Origin: Lactifluus volemus
Lineage: Eukaryota > Basidiomycota > Agaricomycetes > Russulales > Russulaceae
Reading direction: 5' to 3'
Length of the DNA stretch: 64,000 bases
NCBI GenBank assembly: GCA_022376515.1
Contig: WTXI01000011.1
Span: 558,001-622,000, forward strand
Each line of letters starts with the position of its first letter. The first letter of the stretch is position 1. The notes below the pieces were generated by a model. That model ran no database searches. It was not told the origin of the DNA and was given only the letters and a program-made list of their open reading frames with translations. Both the position numbers and the translations under genes were made by a program. Below are positions 1 through 10,117 of this stretch, in pieces.

Positions 1-1337
1 TGAAGGGGATCTCCAGTCTTTCGCGTGTCTCAGGGGAGGAACATGATTACATGTGCCGGATTCTTTTAGGACTTGTCATTGACACTCAATTACCGGATGG
101 CCTCTCGAATGCAAGACTACTTGCATGTGTGCGTGCCCTGCTGGACTTTTTGTACCTTGCACAATATCCTATTCATACTGATGCGACACTTGCTGTCATG
201 GATGACGCTCTTCAGCGTTTCCATGACAGCAAGGACATCTTTTGTGTCCTGGGCATCCGGGAATCGTTCAATATCCCGAAGCTTCACTGGGCCTGTCATT
301 ACTCGACCGTGATTCAACTATATGGCACCACTGATAACGTCAATACCCAGTACACCGAACGACTCCATATCGACTTTGCCAAGGACGCGTATGCCGCAAC
401 CAACCACAAGGACGAGTTTTCTCAGATGGCTATCTGGCTGGAACGAAGGGAAAAGCTTCTGCGACATGCATACCATGTCAAATGGCGCCTCGATTGGTCC
501 TTGGCTCCTCCGAGTTCCCCAACTGATATCTGGCAACCACCAGGTCTTAATCTCGACTGCGTACTTCATCTCAGCAAGCATCCCACTGTCTATGGTGTCT
601 CATTCGAGGATCTTACAGCACGTTACGGTGCTTCCTTGTTCAGAACAGCACTGGCTCGTTTCGTCGCACTTGCTAATGACCCACGCCTCACTGCCGCCCA
701 GCTTGAACGCCGCATATGGACAGTCCAAATACCCTTCCGGAAAGTTGCTGTCTGGCACCAGCTCAAGTTTTTACGTACCGACCCCTTCACAAAGATCACA
801 TCGACAATGGATTCTGTCCATGCCCGACCCGAAAGCCGAGATGGACGTGGCCGCCTTGTCCCAGGACGCTTTGATGTGGCTCTCATCAACGAAGATGGCA
901 ACGGAGATGTCACTGGTATCGAAGGTAAGTAGTATTTCAACTTGATTTCGTATTTCTGGTCATTTTGGTGTTATCCAGGCTACCGCGCTGCCCGCATCCG
1001 TGTCATATTCTCTCTCCCTCATAATATACGTCATATCCTATTCGAGGACCCCACTTATCAAGTCCCTCAACATCTCGCGTATGTGGAGTGGTACACACGC
1101 TTTGACGAACCGATGCCGCACCATTACCTTCACAAAGTATCGGTCGAGAGGGATGCGGAAGGTTACTGCATCTGCAGTATTGTGCCTGTGGACAGGATTC
1201 GGCGTAGCATTCACCTTTTCCCGAGATTTGGGGTACATGCCCCCCCTGAATGGACCAGTAGCAACGTTCTTGACCTCTGTGATACCTTTTTTGTCAATGT
1301 GTTCACAGACCGTCATTTATACAGAATTTTGTATTAA
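1..1337 (+). mobile_element. Plavaka-type transposase, C-terminal part (5' end outside window)
   Basis: C-terminal part of a Plavaka (CACTA/EnSpm-like) DNA transposon protein. The frame is already open at base 3 and reads KGISSLSRVSGEEHDYMCRI, the usual Plavaka stretch, so the gene begins before the window. A later segment contains NVNTQYTERLHIDFAKDAY and HKDEFSQMAIWLERREKLL, also characteristic. A 54-nt intron (925-978, GTAAGT...CAG) keeps the frame and joins to the C-terminal exon 979-1337, which ends in TAA. The catalytic part lies upstream and cannot be judged. The visible coding part is uninterrupted, so the copy may be fairly young. It ends about 165 bp from a truncated aldo-keto reductase gene on the other strand. 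I did not find a convincing terminal inverted repeat in 1338-1500. Confidence 0.85.
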
Positions 1338-1501
1338 ATGATCTCATATTAGATACAATCAATACAGGACAATTTATGGTTTAACACACGTGAAATTAAG
1401 TTAAAGCTAATTGCATATATTGAGGCACATGTTAGGCCTCGCCTAAATAAATTAACTGAATATGTGCTAGTTCGCTCGGTTAGTAGTAATTTGATCCGAT
1501 T

Positions 1502-2444
1502 TCACCAGTCCGGGATTTCCTGATGGGCAACATGATATGCAAGAAGTGGCGCCTGACCCACGTACACATAGGAATGCAGGAGAATCTGAGAGCGAGCGCG
1601 CAGCAGACGTCAGCCAAGCGAGGGTTCAGTAACAAATAGCAAACAACTCTCTGAACTGCACCTGGTTCGCAGCCGGTCTGATTTTGGCAGACGCCAGGAG
1701 GATGGCGAGGTCGTTGATCCCAAAGTTGCTAACACCGATGCTCCTAAAAAGCCACATAGCCAAAAAGCATTTTTAATGGTCTGGCCGTACCAGCAAACGG
1801 ATGCAACGGGGAAAAACCGAGTTGCTGGGCTTACTTGGCAAGACCTGTGTTCTTGATGGATTCCATCTTAGCCCAAGCCGTCGGAATATCTGACTTCGCG
1901 AGATTTGGATGGTGAATGAGGTACAGGTCGATACGCCAAGCTGTCACGAGCGGCGGCGGTGCGTAAGCCATACCCCAACCAAATCATTGGTGGTCCCAGA
2001 ACGGCAGCGAGTAAAAGGAGGTTGACATACATTCTCAAGACTGTTTGCGATGGAAGTTTCGACGTCGAGCCCATTAGATCCCGAATACTTGGTAGCGATA
2101 AATATATCCTTCCGCGCGAGTCCACTCTCTCGCACGGCTTTTCCAGCCTCCGCATCGTTGCGGTACGCCTGAGCGGTGTCTTACATGTCGCCGTGTCAGC
2201 ATGCCACGCGCGTCCTCGATATACAGTATCAATATGATCGAATCCGACGGATATGGCCTGCTCGACTAGGTCTATGGGACCTTGTCCGTTGCCGAGCATC
2301 CAGGTCCCGAATGCAATGCTTGGCATGACATTCCCTAGAAGACGTAGAAGACGTGAGAAATGAGCAAGAGCAGCTGGACAATATGGGCACAGATACGAGA
2401 AAGTTGAACGCACCGTCATTGAGCTGGATGAGGTCCCACGGCAT
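1502..2444 (-). pseudogene. Aldo-keto reductase pseudogene, truncated at its 3' end
   Basis: Remnant of an NADP-dependent aldo-keto reductase (AKR). Six exons can be followed: 2414-2444, 2225-2334, 2031-2168, 1835-1940, 1662-1743 and 1502-1585. They give [88 protein letters not shown] and KIRPAANQ, i.e. the N-terminal half of the AKR barrel with the catalytic Asp and Tyr regions. Two faults make it a pseudogene. The expected LGV-x-x-V-DLYLIHHP junction at about 1930-1940 is out of frame, consistent with loss of about 7 bases. The protein also stops soon after AANQILLHSYVY, so the C-terminal third, including most NADP-binding residues, is missing. The break lies beside the Plavaka element. Introns are still recognisable, so the decay is recent. 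Confidence 0.8.
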
Positions 2445-2716
2445 GGTGATCGTGTAAGTTAATGATGAGAACTGGAGGCACGTTTCGAAAACCGTTCTCC
2501 ATCTGGCCACACGTGCCTGTACTCATTCGTACACGAGCGTTGCAGTCCATAAGTAAGTATCAAATTCCTCAGCTTGTCGAATGGATGATCCCTCCTCCTT
2601 GTGATCAGGCCCGCGCCCAAGATTACACCAAACGATGTCTCAGGCAAGACCGTGATGTGACGAACTGCAATGACCATCACAATCACATTCTGTGTCACTC
2701 ATCTCATCAAACCACC

Positions 2717-3457
2717 ATGCTCCGCTCCGATGCTGCCAAGCAGTGGAACCCTGATGCCTTTGGGAGAGCCATGATTGACCTGGTTGCTCGACTTCTCATT
2801 CTTTCAGAACGTTCTTCTCAACATCTTCGTTCACTCTCCTTTCCTGGTGTAAAGCAATTGTGGGAACGCATTCGGGCAGATTTCCAGAACAGCCCTGCCC
2901 AGTATCCATCTGTAATGGCGGACATCAATGACATAGAAGGGAGAAGGCAGTTTCGGGAGAAGTGGGAAGCAATTTGTTTCTCTCAGCAGTCACCAAGTAG
3001 TCCTGAACAGTGCGTGTTTTATCCATACCAGCTACCTTGGCAACATGTTTAATAACACAACATCCAAGTCATATCTCAATTATTTTGGCAGCTCAAGCTG
3101 GCTTGCAAAGCCTAACAACGCAGGATCTGTATGAGCATCCATTCAATGCAGAAATTAGCTATAGAGCTAGCCGGCAAGCGTGAGTTGGATCTAGCACTTT
3201 TTCTTCCAAAACCACTGTTTGATGTTTGCTTTAGATCTGAAGCACTCAGACAGGAAGCCACCATGCGTGACAAACCAATTGACCTTCTTCACAAGACAAT
3301 TCGTTGTCGGGATGGGCCATCAGGTCATACAACAGAGTATACTGTTGTTGATGGTGGTACTAGTGTGGTCAGTGGTGACTACTTTGTGTTGGAGGATGTC
3401 CAGGGTGTGAAGAGACCAGTTTCAGCTGATGAACTGCATGATATGAGGGTTGACTAG
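2717..3457 (+). CDS. Hypothetical protein, unresolved exons
   Basis: I do not recognise this gene. An ATG at 2717 in a good context (ACCACCATG) opens a frame to 3052, and a second open frame runs 3131-3457. A possible intron (donor GTGCGT at 3010, acceptor CAG near 3122) joins them, but the exact acceptor is uncertain. The first part reads MLRSDAAKQWNPDAFGRAM and later VKQLWERIRADFQNSP. The second contains VVDGGTSVVSGDYFVLEDVQ, which looks like a small beta-rich segment. No signal peptide or membrane segment is visible. It lies between the AKR pseudogene and the FunK1 fragment, both damaged, so it may itself be a remnant or part of a mobile element. Confidence 0.35.
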
Positions 3458-3556
3458 GGATTATCCATGATGAATTGTTGTTTTCTGTGTGCAAATCCTT
3501 TAATGTCTCATTGATTTAAGTTGTGCATCTGACACTGGCAAGATGTTGTTGTCACA

Positions 3557-4136
3557 ATGTCAACTTTGAGTCTTCCAGAGTCAGGCAGGTGTATGCCACT
3601 TCTTGTGTTGGCCCCTGCCACCCCTGCCAAGTCGTCCCCAGTCAGAAAAATCCAACCCTATTACATTCAACATAAATGTGACCAAGTCCACAGGCTCCTT
3701 GTCGATTTTAACCTTGGAGAAGACTTGGAGGATAAAAAGGATGGGAAGTGTATCATTCAAACTGTGAGTTGCATGTCTATTCTCATCCTTGAGTTGCACT
3801 CACTCCCATTTTTACCAGGGAACACCTATCTTTGTCTCACGAGCTGTTGAGCGGGGAGGACCAGTGCCACTCACTACTCCAAACTATGTTCCTAAGGTAC
3901 CAAGAATTCCTGAATGTTATGCCAACGCCCATGCCCACTCGAAGCAAATCAACGACTTTCTGGAAGAAATCAAAACACTCGTTGATCCGGACAAGTTGAC
4001 GAATCAGTCACAAGACAACGGGTGGAGGCACGAGCTCGACCACAATGTGGAATCTGTCTTTTGGCACCTTCTTTACTGGGCTATGGTCGCGCAACCCGAG
4101 GGACGTCCAGGAGGATATTTCAATGCGCATAGCTAG
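3557..4136 (+). pseudogene. FunK1-type protein kinase fragment (C-lobe only)
   Basis: Fragment of a fungal-type protein kinase (FunK1 family, expanded in Agaricomycetes). Exons 3557-3763 and 3819-4136 are separated by a 55-nt in-phase intron (GTGAGT...CAG). Recognisable pieces are LLVDFNLGEDLED (the DFG-like position), TGTPIFVSRAVERGGPVPL (activation segment/APE region) and WRHELDHNVESVFWHLLYWA (family signature in the C-lobe). The N-lobe, the glycine loop, the ATP-binding lysine and the HRD loop are missing. The 40 residues before the DFN motif do not resemble kinase, and the protein stops shortly after AQPEGRPGG. It is therefore too short to be an active kinase and is called a gene fragment. 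A short accessory protein cannot be excluded. Confidence 0.7.
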
Positions 4137-5838
4137 ACGGGTTTGTTAGGAGACTGGGATTGCCGAGATAGATTCCTCAGGGGGCTCAGCCCAGGTAATT
4201 CTCCAAAGAGCCTCACCCATTCGGACTACAAGCTCTTGTGGCCTTTGATCAGAAGCCTGGCTTTAATAACAGTGATCTGAATTGTCTGTGGGTGAATGGG
4301 ACTGCGGCTTGGAGGTCCTACGTTTGTAATCGTGACTGACTGCTTTCGGCGAACCCGACTGCTGGCCGCAGCACCACACATGAAGGGCAAGGAGGCCATC
4401 GACTATAGGCTGAGATGACCCCATGCTGATGCCTACCAGAGGCAAGGCAGAGAGTCGAAGCAACTTTACAATAGAGTAAACCACTGGCAAAGGTACCATC
4501 AAGTCATGCTTTAACGAATACCTGCTGAGCTCGAATGGGAATGCCGGCCGACATTCGAGGACTCCGGAGAAGACGGTGTGTGGCAATGTGAACGCTGACC
4601 TCGCTGGTTCTGGGGTGAGGGAGCACCTGCAGGATCACACACCCCTCCCATGGGCTCAGAGTGTCGCCAGGACGGTGCTGTAGAAGGCGAATGGAAACTG
4701 CTATGACGAGGATAAAACACTTCGAGTGGATTGCGGCGATGACAAGACAACGATCGTGTCACAGCCTCTCACGCCACCGCCGCCGCCGCCTCAAGGAAGA
4801 CTCGGCTACCGAGAGTGAGGAGAGCGGGCAAGAAACTACCATCTGGCCCGGGCGCAAGTTTTGGGTAGTGCCGAGCGGTCTGTAAAATGCGCGGACGATA
4901 CCTTTTGAAGGCTTGGTCTTGATTCGTTCTTCTGGACTGGAGAGGGAGACGCAGGGATCGCCCAGACCACTTGCACGGAGATCGAGATGTCACCCTCTGC
5001 TTCGATGACCGAGTTGGGTTGCTTGTAATAATGGTTGACGCTCAAATATGAGAACTTGTGCTGGATGCCATTGGTCTAGTTGATGAGAGTTGGATGAGTC
5101 TTACGAACCAGTAGGAATGTACTTCGTGGACCCATTGACCATGCAATGCCAGTGGTTATTACAGATACAAATCCTTTAGCGGGGGTATCTGGATCGTTAG
5201 GCTTAAGTCGACATGTGGCACGGACTGGTGCACTGAGCTGTAGAAAACAAATCTTGTCCCAGCCCAGGAAGCCTTCCGTTCTCAAACCAGTTCACTAGAT
5301 TACCAGGCCTCGCGCACAGACGTCGACAAAAGGAGAGAGCTAAAGTGGTCACGAATGCTTGTTTATGGTGCGAAACAGCAGGATAACGTAACATTAATGG
5401 CAAGGTCCGCAGGGAAAGGCCCAACGGATGACCGACGAAGGAAAAACGTCACGTGAAGTTGATGGGAAACCTTACGTTTACGGGCGTGAATACGCTCGCC
5501 TTGAAACCTTGCAAGCAAGGTAAATACCGCGTGCTGTACCAGTAAACGAGGGCTACTTTTTGTCATCGCGAAACAGCTTTAAATGTGTGTTGAAAGCAAA
5601 GTAGAGAGGAGAGGTTCATGTCCGTATTCTTAAATGTACAAACTGAGCCAAGTTACTTAGAAGGAAAAACAGTGTCTCGAATAAGACCAGCAAAACACAT
5701 GTGAGGTACAATTACGGTTCTCTCTCAACCATATACATGTAACTGAAAACGGAAAAACACTAGCACAATGAGTTAGTTTCGACAACACCAGAAAGCAAAA
5801 CTGTCTATGAAAAGTCAGATCAATCGATGAAAGCATGT
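4137..5838. other. Intergenic, no gene recognised
   Basis: All open frames here are short and I see no protein family in them. The stretch contains a small CCG triplet run (about 4772-4791) and no clear terminal repeats. It may hold further debris of the FunK1 locus and the 3' flank of the large gene that starts on the other strand. Confidence 0.5.
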
Positions 5839-8800
5839 CTATGGGATCAGTCTCTCCTTAAAGTTCACTGCTCGTATCCAGATTTCGCCTGGGCGGCTGC
5901 AAAATAAACGCACTCAGCAGACAACTCGGGACTTGCGAATGTCATACACACCTGCGCTCGCGAAGTATGCGCCATACCATCCGTTCCCTTTCACCTGGCG
6001 GGGAAGCAACATCGCCAGCCCGAGGCTGATATGCACCTCGGCAGCGAGCACGAAGATCTGCGAGCCCCTCATTAGTTCCCTCGGCTTCTACAACGACCGT
6101 GCCGCGCCAGCCGGGGTCTACGACACGACGTTCTCGATTTGGTAGCGTGATCAAAGGTGCACCACCGGGAGGTGGGCGGATCGTGAATGATGACCGATGG
6201 ACCCATCGCACAACCGTGTGATAAGCACCCTGTGGACTGCGAGGGAATGGGGTGGGTTAGAGCTATGATGAATCATCAACAAAGGTGACCTCACGTTTCT
6301 GTTCGCACTCGATCTTGAAGTAATTGCAAATTCGTGATGATCTCCTCCCCCCAAAAACGGATGTCGAGGTGGGCAATGGGATTACGGTCTCCAGCCACCC
6401 GAATGACACGATGGAAATACGATGGCGAGAAGGCAAGCGCAGGCAGCGACGGTGGAACATCACCAATTTGCGAATATGTATAGTCGAGGTCCTGTAACAA
6501 TTTCACCCACATCATTATATGGATCAGGTTACATGGATACGCGAAACGCACGATGAGATACCGTCCATCCCAAACGAGTCGTCCGACGTTGCCTTCGTCG
6601 CCAAGAGCGGTATCCCAGACGACGTCGCCAACGCGAAGCAGCGGAAGAATGCCGGCTTTGCGTAATTCATTCTCGCATTCGATCACGCCGGAATCGGACA
6701 ACCAATCTCCCTCCGGGGATGGTACAAACACGCGCAACAATGGCGCACGCCGCAAGCGAAACAAGGGTGATCGGAAGCTACCCGGCGTAGAAGTGTTTCC
6801 AAGCGGAAGATGCTGTTGCGAACCAGCCCCTTGAGACCACGCAGAGTTTGTCGGAGATGGCGCACGGCTCGACTGCCGTGAAGCCGAACGATGCCTGCCG
6901 TTCTGACCTTGTGCTGCTCCTGCACTCCACGACGGTGGTGGTCCGTTGTACTGCCTCTGCGATTGTGATTGTCCTGTACTTGGTCTCCCCCGGATAACTG
7001 CATCATAATCTGCATCCGCCTCAGCCTGTGCGCGGAGGCGGACGACGATTCGATTGAACGCCCGTGTTTGTTTCTTCATTACACGGACTAGCAGAGTATT
7101 CTCCTCCGAGGGTGGGGATGAGAGTACGGAGTGGGCAGATTGCGCATATACATACACAGGCACACTGACGCCACGCATGTACGCATGCATCTCTGCAAGG
7201 GTGATGCGGATGGGTTCGGGGGTGGGCCATACCCAACGCGCGTAGCCAACGGTACCCAGGTAGCGATCTAAAGCCACATCGCAAACGGCCGGGTCAGAGT
7301 CGAGCGCCTGACGTATCTCTTTGCTTATGGCTCCCCAGAGAACCAGCCATTCATAGAACGAGAGATGCACTAAGAGTTCCGTCAACAGCTCTGGATTCTG
7401 CAGATGTCGAAGCAAGGGGTAGAACTTGGGCTTCGTTTCTTCCGCGAGTTCTGCAATGTCGATTGGAACAGACTTCTCCAACCACGTACCACGTCGACGC
7501 TCGCGGGCGCGAGAGTATTCCTCGTGGGAGGCGGGTAATGTTCGTCGACGGGGTCGAACGTCATCTGCTTGGGAAGAATTCGACTCCAAGGGCTTATCAT
7601 CGACCCCTGGTGGCTGCTGGATGGTATTCTGAGGGTCTCGAGGATCGTGAGGGGTCACCGAATCAAAAACGCCATTTGCATCATTTGCATGGATCTCCCG
7701 CACGTAGTCTTCATCCATCGACCTAGATGAGGTGCTGGGTGGCTCGCGTGTGGCAGAGCCATTGGGTAGAAATGTTCCCGAGACGTCCTCCTGAGAATCT
7801 TCTGCGCTAGGTGGAGATGGATCGTCCACCTCAGATTCTGCTCCTGGAGGAACAGGGATTGCCCAGCTTTTGCGCACGTCGCCACGTGTTAAAATTTCTA
7901 TATCATCCAGTATAGGACGTTGAGGCGAGAACTGGGGGCCCATGTGATGCGACCATTCACTTCGCACATCGTATCGTGGCTTTTTGGGGGGTGTCGGCGG
8001 AACTAAGGACTCAGATGACATGCTTCGTTCAAGCGGCAAACTGGCACCTAATTCGGTTTGTAGTAAAGTTTGCGTATCGTCTGGCGTAGATGATGGGTTC
8101 GGCACCGACCGAGGAGCAGGTGGTGGAGATGGCGCCTTAGGTAGATGCTTCCCGTGACTAGGCTTCCTAGAATGTTTAGCAAATGGTGGTTTGTGCTCCT
8201 CCAGGAAAAGCTGGGGGGCATGCGCACTGGGGGTAACGCGCCTACTTATCCTCCGTATAGCCGGATGGGCCGTAGGCGGGGCCTCGTCGTCATAGGATGC
8301 AACGGCCTGGGAGGTCGGGGTTTGCTCCTGCCGGTGTGACCGGGAGTGTAAGAGCGAGTGATGTTGTGCTAACCGAGGGCTATGCTCTGGACTGCCCGCA
8401 GTTATGCGACTCCGTAATGGCTTCGCGGGAACTAGCGCCTGCACTTGTTGCACCCGCTGTTCAAACTCGTCAGAACTTTCGCCTTCACGTAAGGTGGTAC
8501 GAGAATCCATTTCCCGATCCTCAATAAGGGGCCCACGTCGCATTTTTTCCGGTGCCAGCTCTGATTCGGGATCTTGTGAAGCAAAATAAAGTGGCCGTCC
8601 CCGCGTGTGCGCACTGGCACGACGTGCGGCGGGGGTGACGGAGTGCTTGTCTGGCGACTGCGGTGGTGTCGCGAAAGGTGCCTGGGTGCCTTCAGCTACG
8701 AGGGTCTGTGACAGATTCCCATGGACGCCGTCCCGGGGTGAAGGTGTGACTCCGATTTGTGATGGTGATGGGGGGTCCTCTGCCGACGTTCGAAACGTCT

Positions 8801-10117
8801 GGAGAGCCGGTCCGTCTTGATCGTCAGGCGGCGGGCCCGGAAGGGGTTTGACAGCTATGGCGTGACCATTCGATGGCGGGGTTAAGACGGCCCCCTGGGC
8901 GGGGAAAGCTGACAGGTTCTGCCGCGGCTCGTGAAACGCCTGCGGAAATAAGAAGCCATTAACAACGTGGAAAATGCATTTCGAAGCGCAAATGCCGTTA
9001 TGTCCCTTGGTAGCATGTAGCAAGTAGCATCTGTGAGAAAAACTTGCCTGGTTCGGAGAGCGGGAGAATTCCGTCGCTGAGAAGTTGTCATTAAGTTTGT
9101 ATAGTTTCGGCTAGTATGATCATTAGCACAGGTGTGAATGGGGACCAAGGGGGGAAGACAGAATCATGCTGAGGGACTTCGGAAGCATCGCGACGCTCGA
9201 GGGATAAAGCCCTCAGGTCACGATGGAAAGTCCAAGACACTGAAACAAAGGTACGCGTACCTTTGAGAGAGCGGACTTTACAAAGTTGTTTTCACTCGTG
9301 GGAGAAAGGTTCTCCGAGGAGCGAGCAGTTGATTGGCGCGGCTCCACGTACGAGCGTGCAGCGCCGGTAGGCGACTCAGCCACCATGGTAATGGATTTTA
9401 CAACAGAAGGGAACGAAGACTGGTGGACATTAGTAGGCGTCGTTTTCTGAAAGTTGAGGGATTGCCGAGGAGAGACGGGAGGTGAAGGGAGGGCGTCACG
9501 GGAATGGTGTACAGTTTCGGTGGGAGCGACGTGGTATGGTTTCGAAGCAACGAACAGCTCGTCTGAGAATGCTGATGATTGAAGGGGATCAGCATGAGGA
9601 TACATTGATACCGCAGAACCGATTTAGGGGAGCGCCAGTGCGAGCGCGAAGGAATGAAACTCGCGACCTTACTCCGCACGGGGACCAAAGAATAGGGTGA
9701 CTTACAAGTCATTTGCGCCTTGATGGGCTGCCTTGATGCTTGGGTCAGGATAACACGCGCGGGTTGATGTGGCTTGTCTGCGGTTAACTGTACATCGCTG
9801 GGGAGAAAGCCAGACGGAGACCATGTGGCAGGGGGCGTTTCCTGACGTGCATGGGTCAGCAAAGCTGTTTCATCGTGTCTCCTCCGGTTTTCCTCGGTTT
9901 CGAGATTTGTGCGGTTGTGTCGGCCAAGGGGCATGGGCCCTGATACAACCGGTAAGACTCTTTCCTGAGGTGGTAACCCGGAGTGAACGCTAGCGAAACG
10001 AGCATATAAGGGTGTCTCTATGGTTGAACGTTGCCTAGGAGCATTCTGGACGGGAGGTGGAGAGGGCCTTTGATGATTGTCAGGGGTGCCTTTCTTTCGT
10101 AGAAGGGACTTCATCAT
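5839..10117 (-). CDS. Large uncharacterised basidiomycete protein (1237 aa), disordered N-terminus with conserved C-terminal region
   Basis: Seven exons on the minus strand (9706-10117, 9261-9571, 9048-9110, 6552-8939, 6295-6491, 5952-6236, 5839-5896) add up to 3714 nt with every phase consistent. About the first 550 residues are low-complexity, rich in Ser, Pro, Arg and Gln. A conserved block follows: FYPLLRHLQNPELLTELLVH, LSFYEWLVLWGAISKEIRQA, RYLGTVGYARWVW, FRSPLFRLRRAPLLRVFVPS, PEGDWLSDSGVIECENEL, VGDVVWDTALGDEGNVGRLV, WGEEIITNLQLLQDRV, YHTVVRWVHRSSFTI and VDPGWRGTVVVEAEGTNE. From memory this block is shared by many basidiomycete hypothetical proteins, but I know no function. The 60-nt intron 6492-6551 has no in-frame stop and could be read through. 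The intron after exon 3 (8940-9047) has a GC donor (CAG|GCAAGT). The start is the first of two adjacent ATGs; an extra upstream exon is possible. I see no signal peptide or membrane span. Confidence 0.85.
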
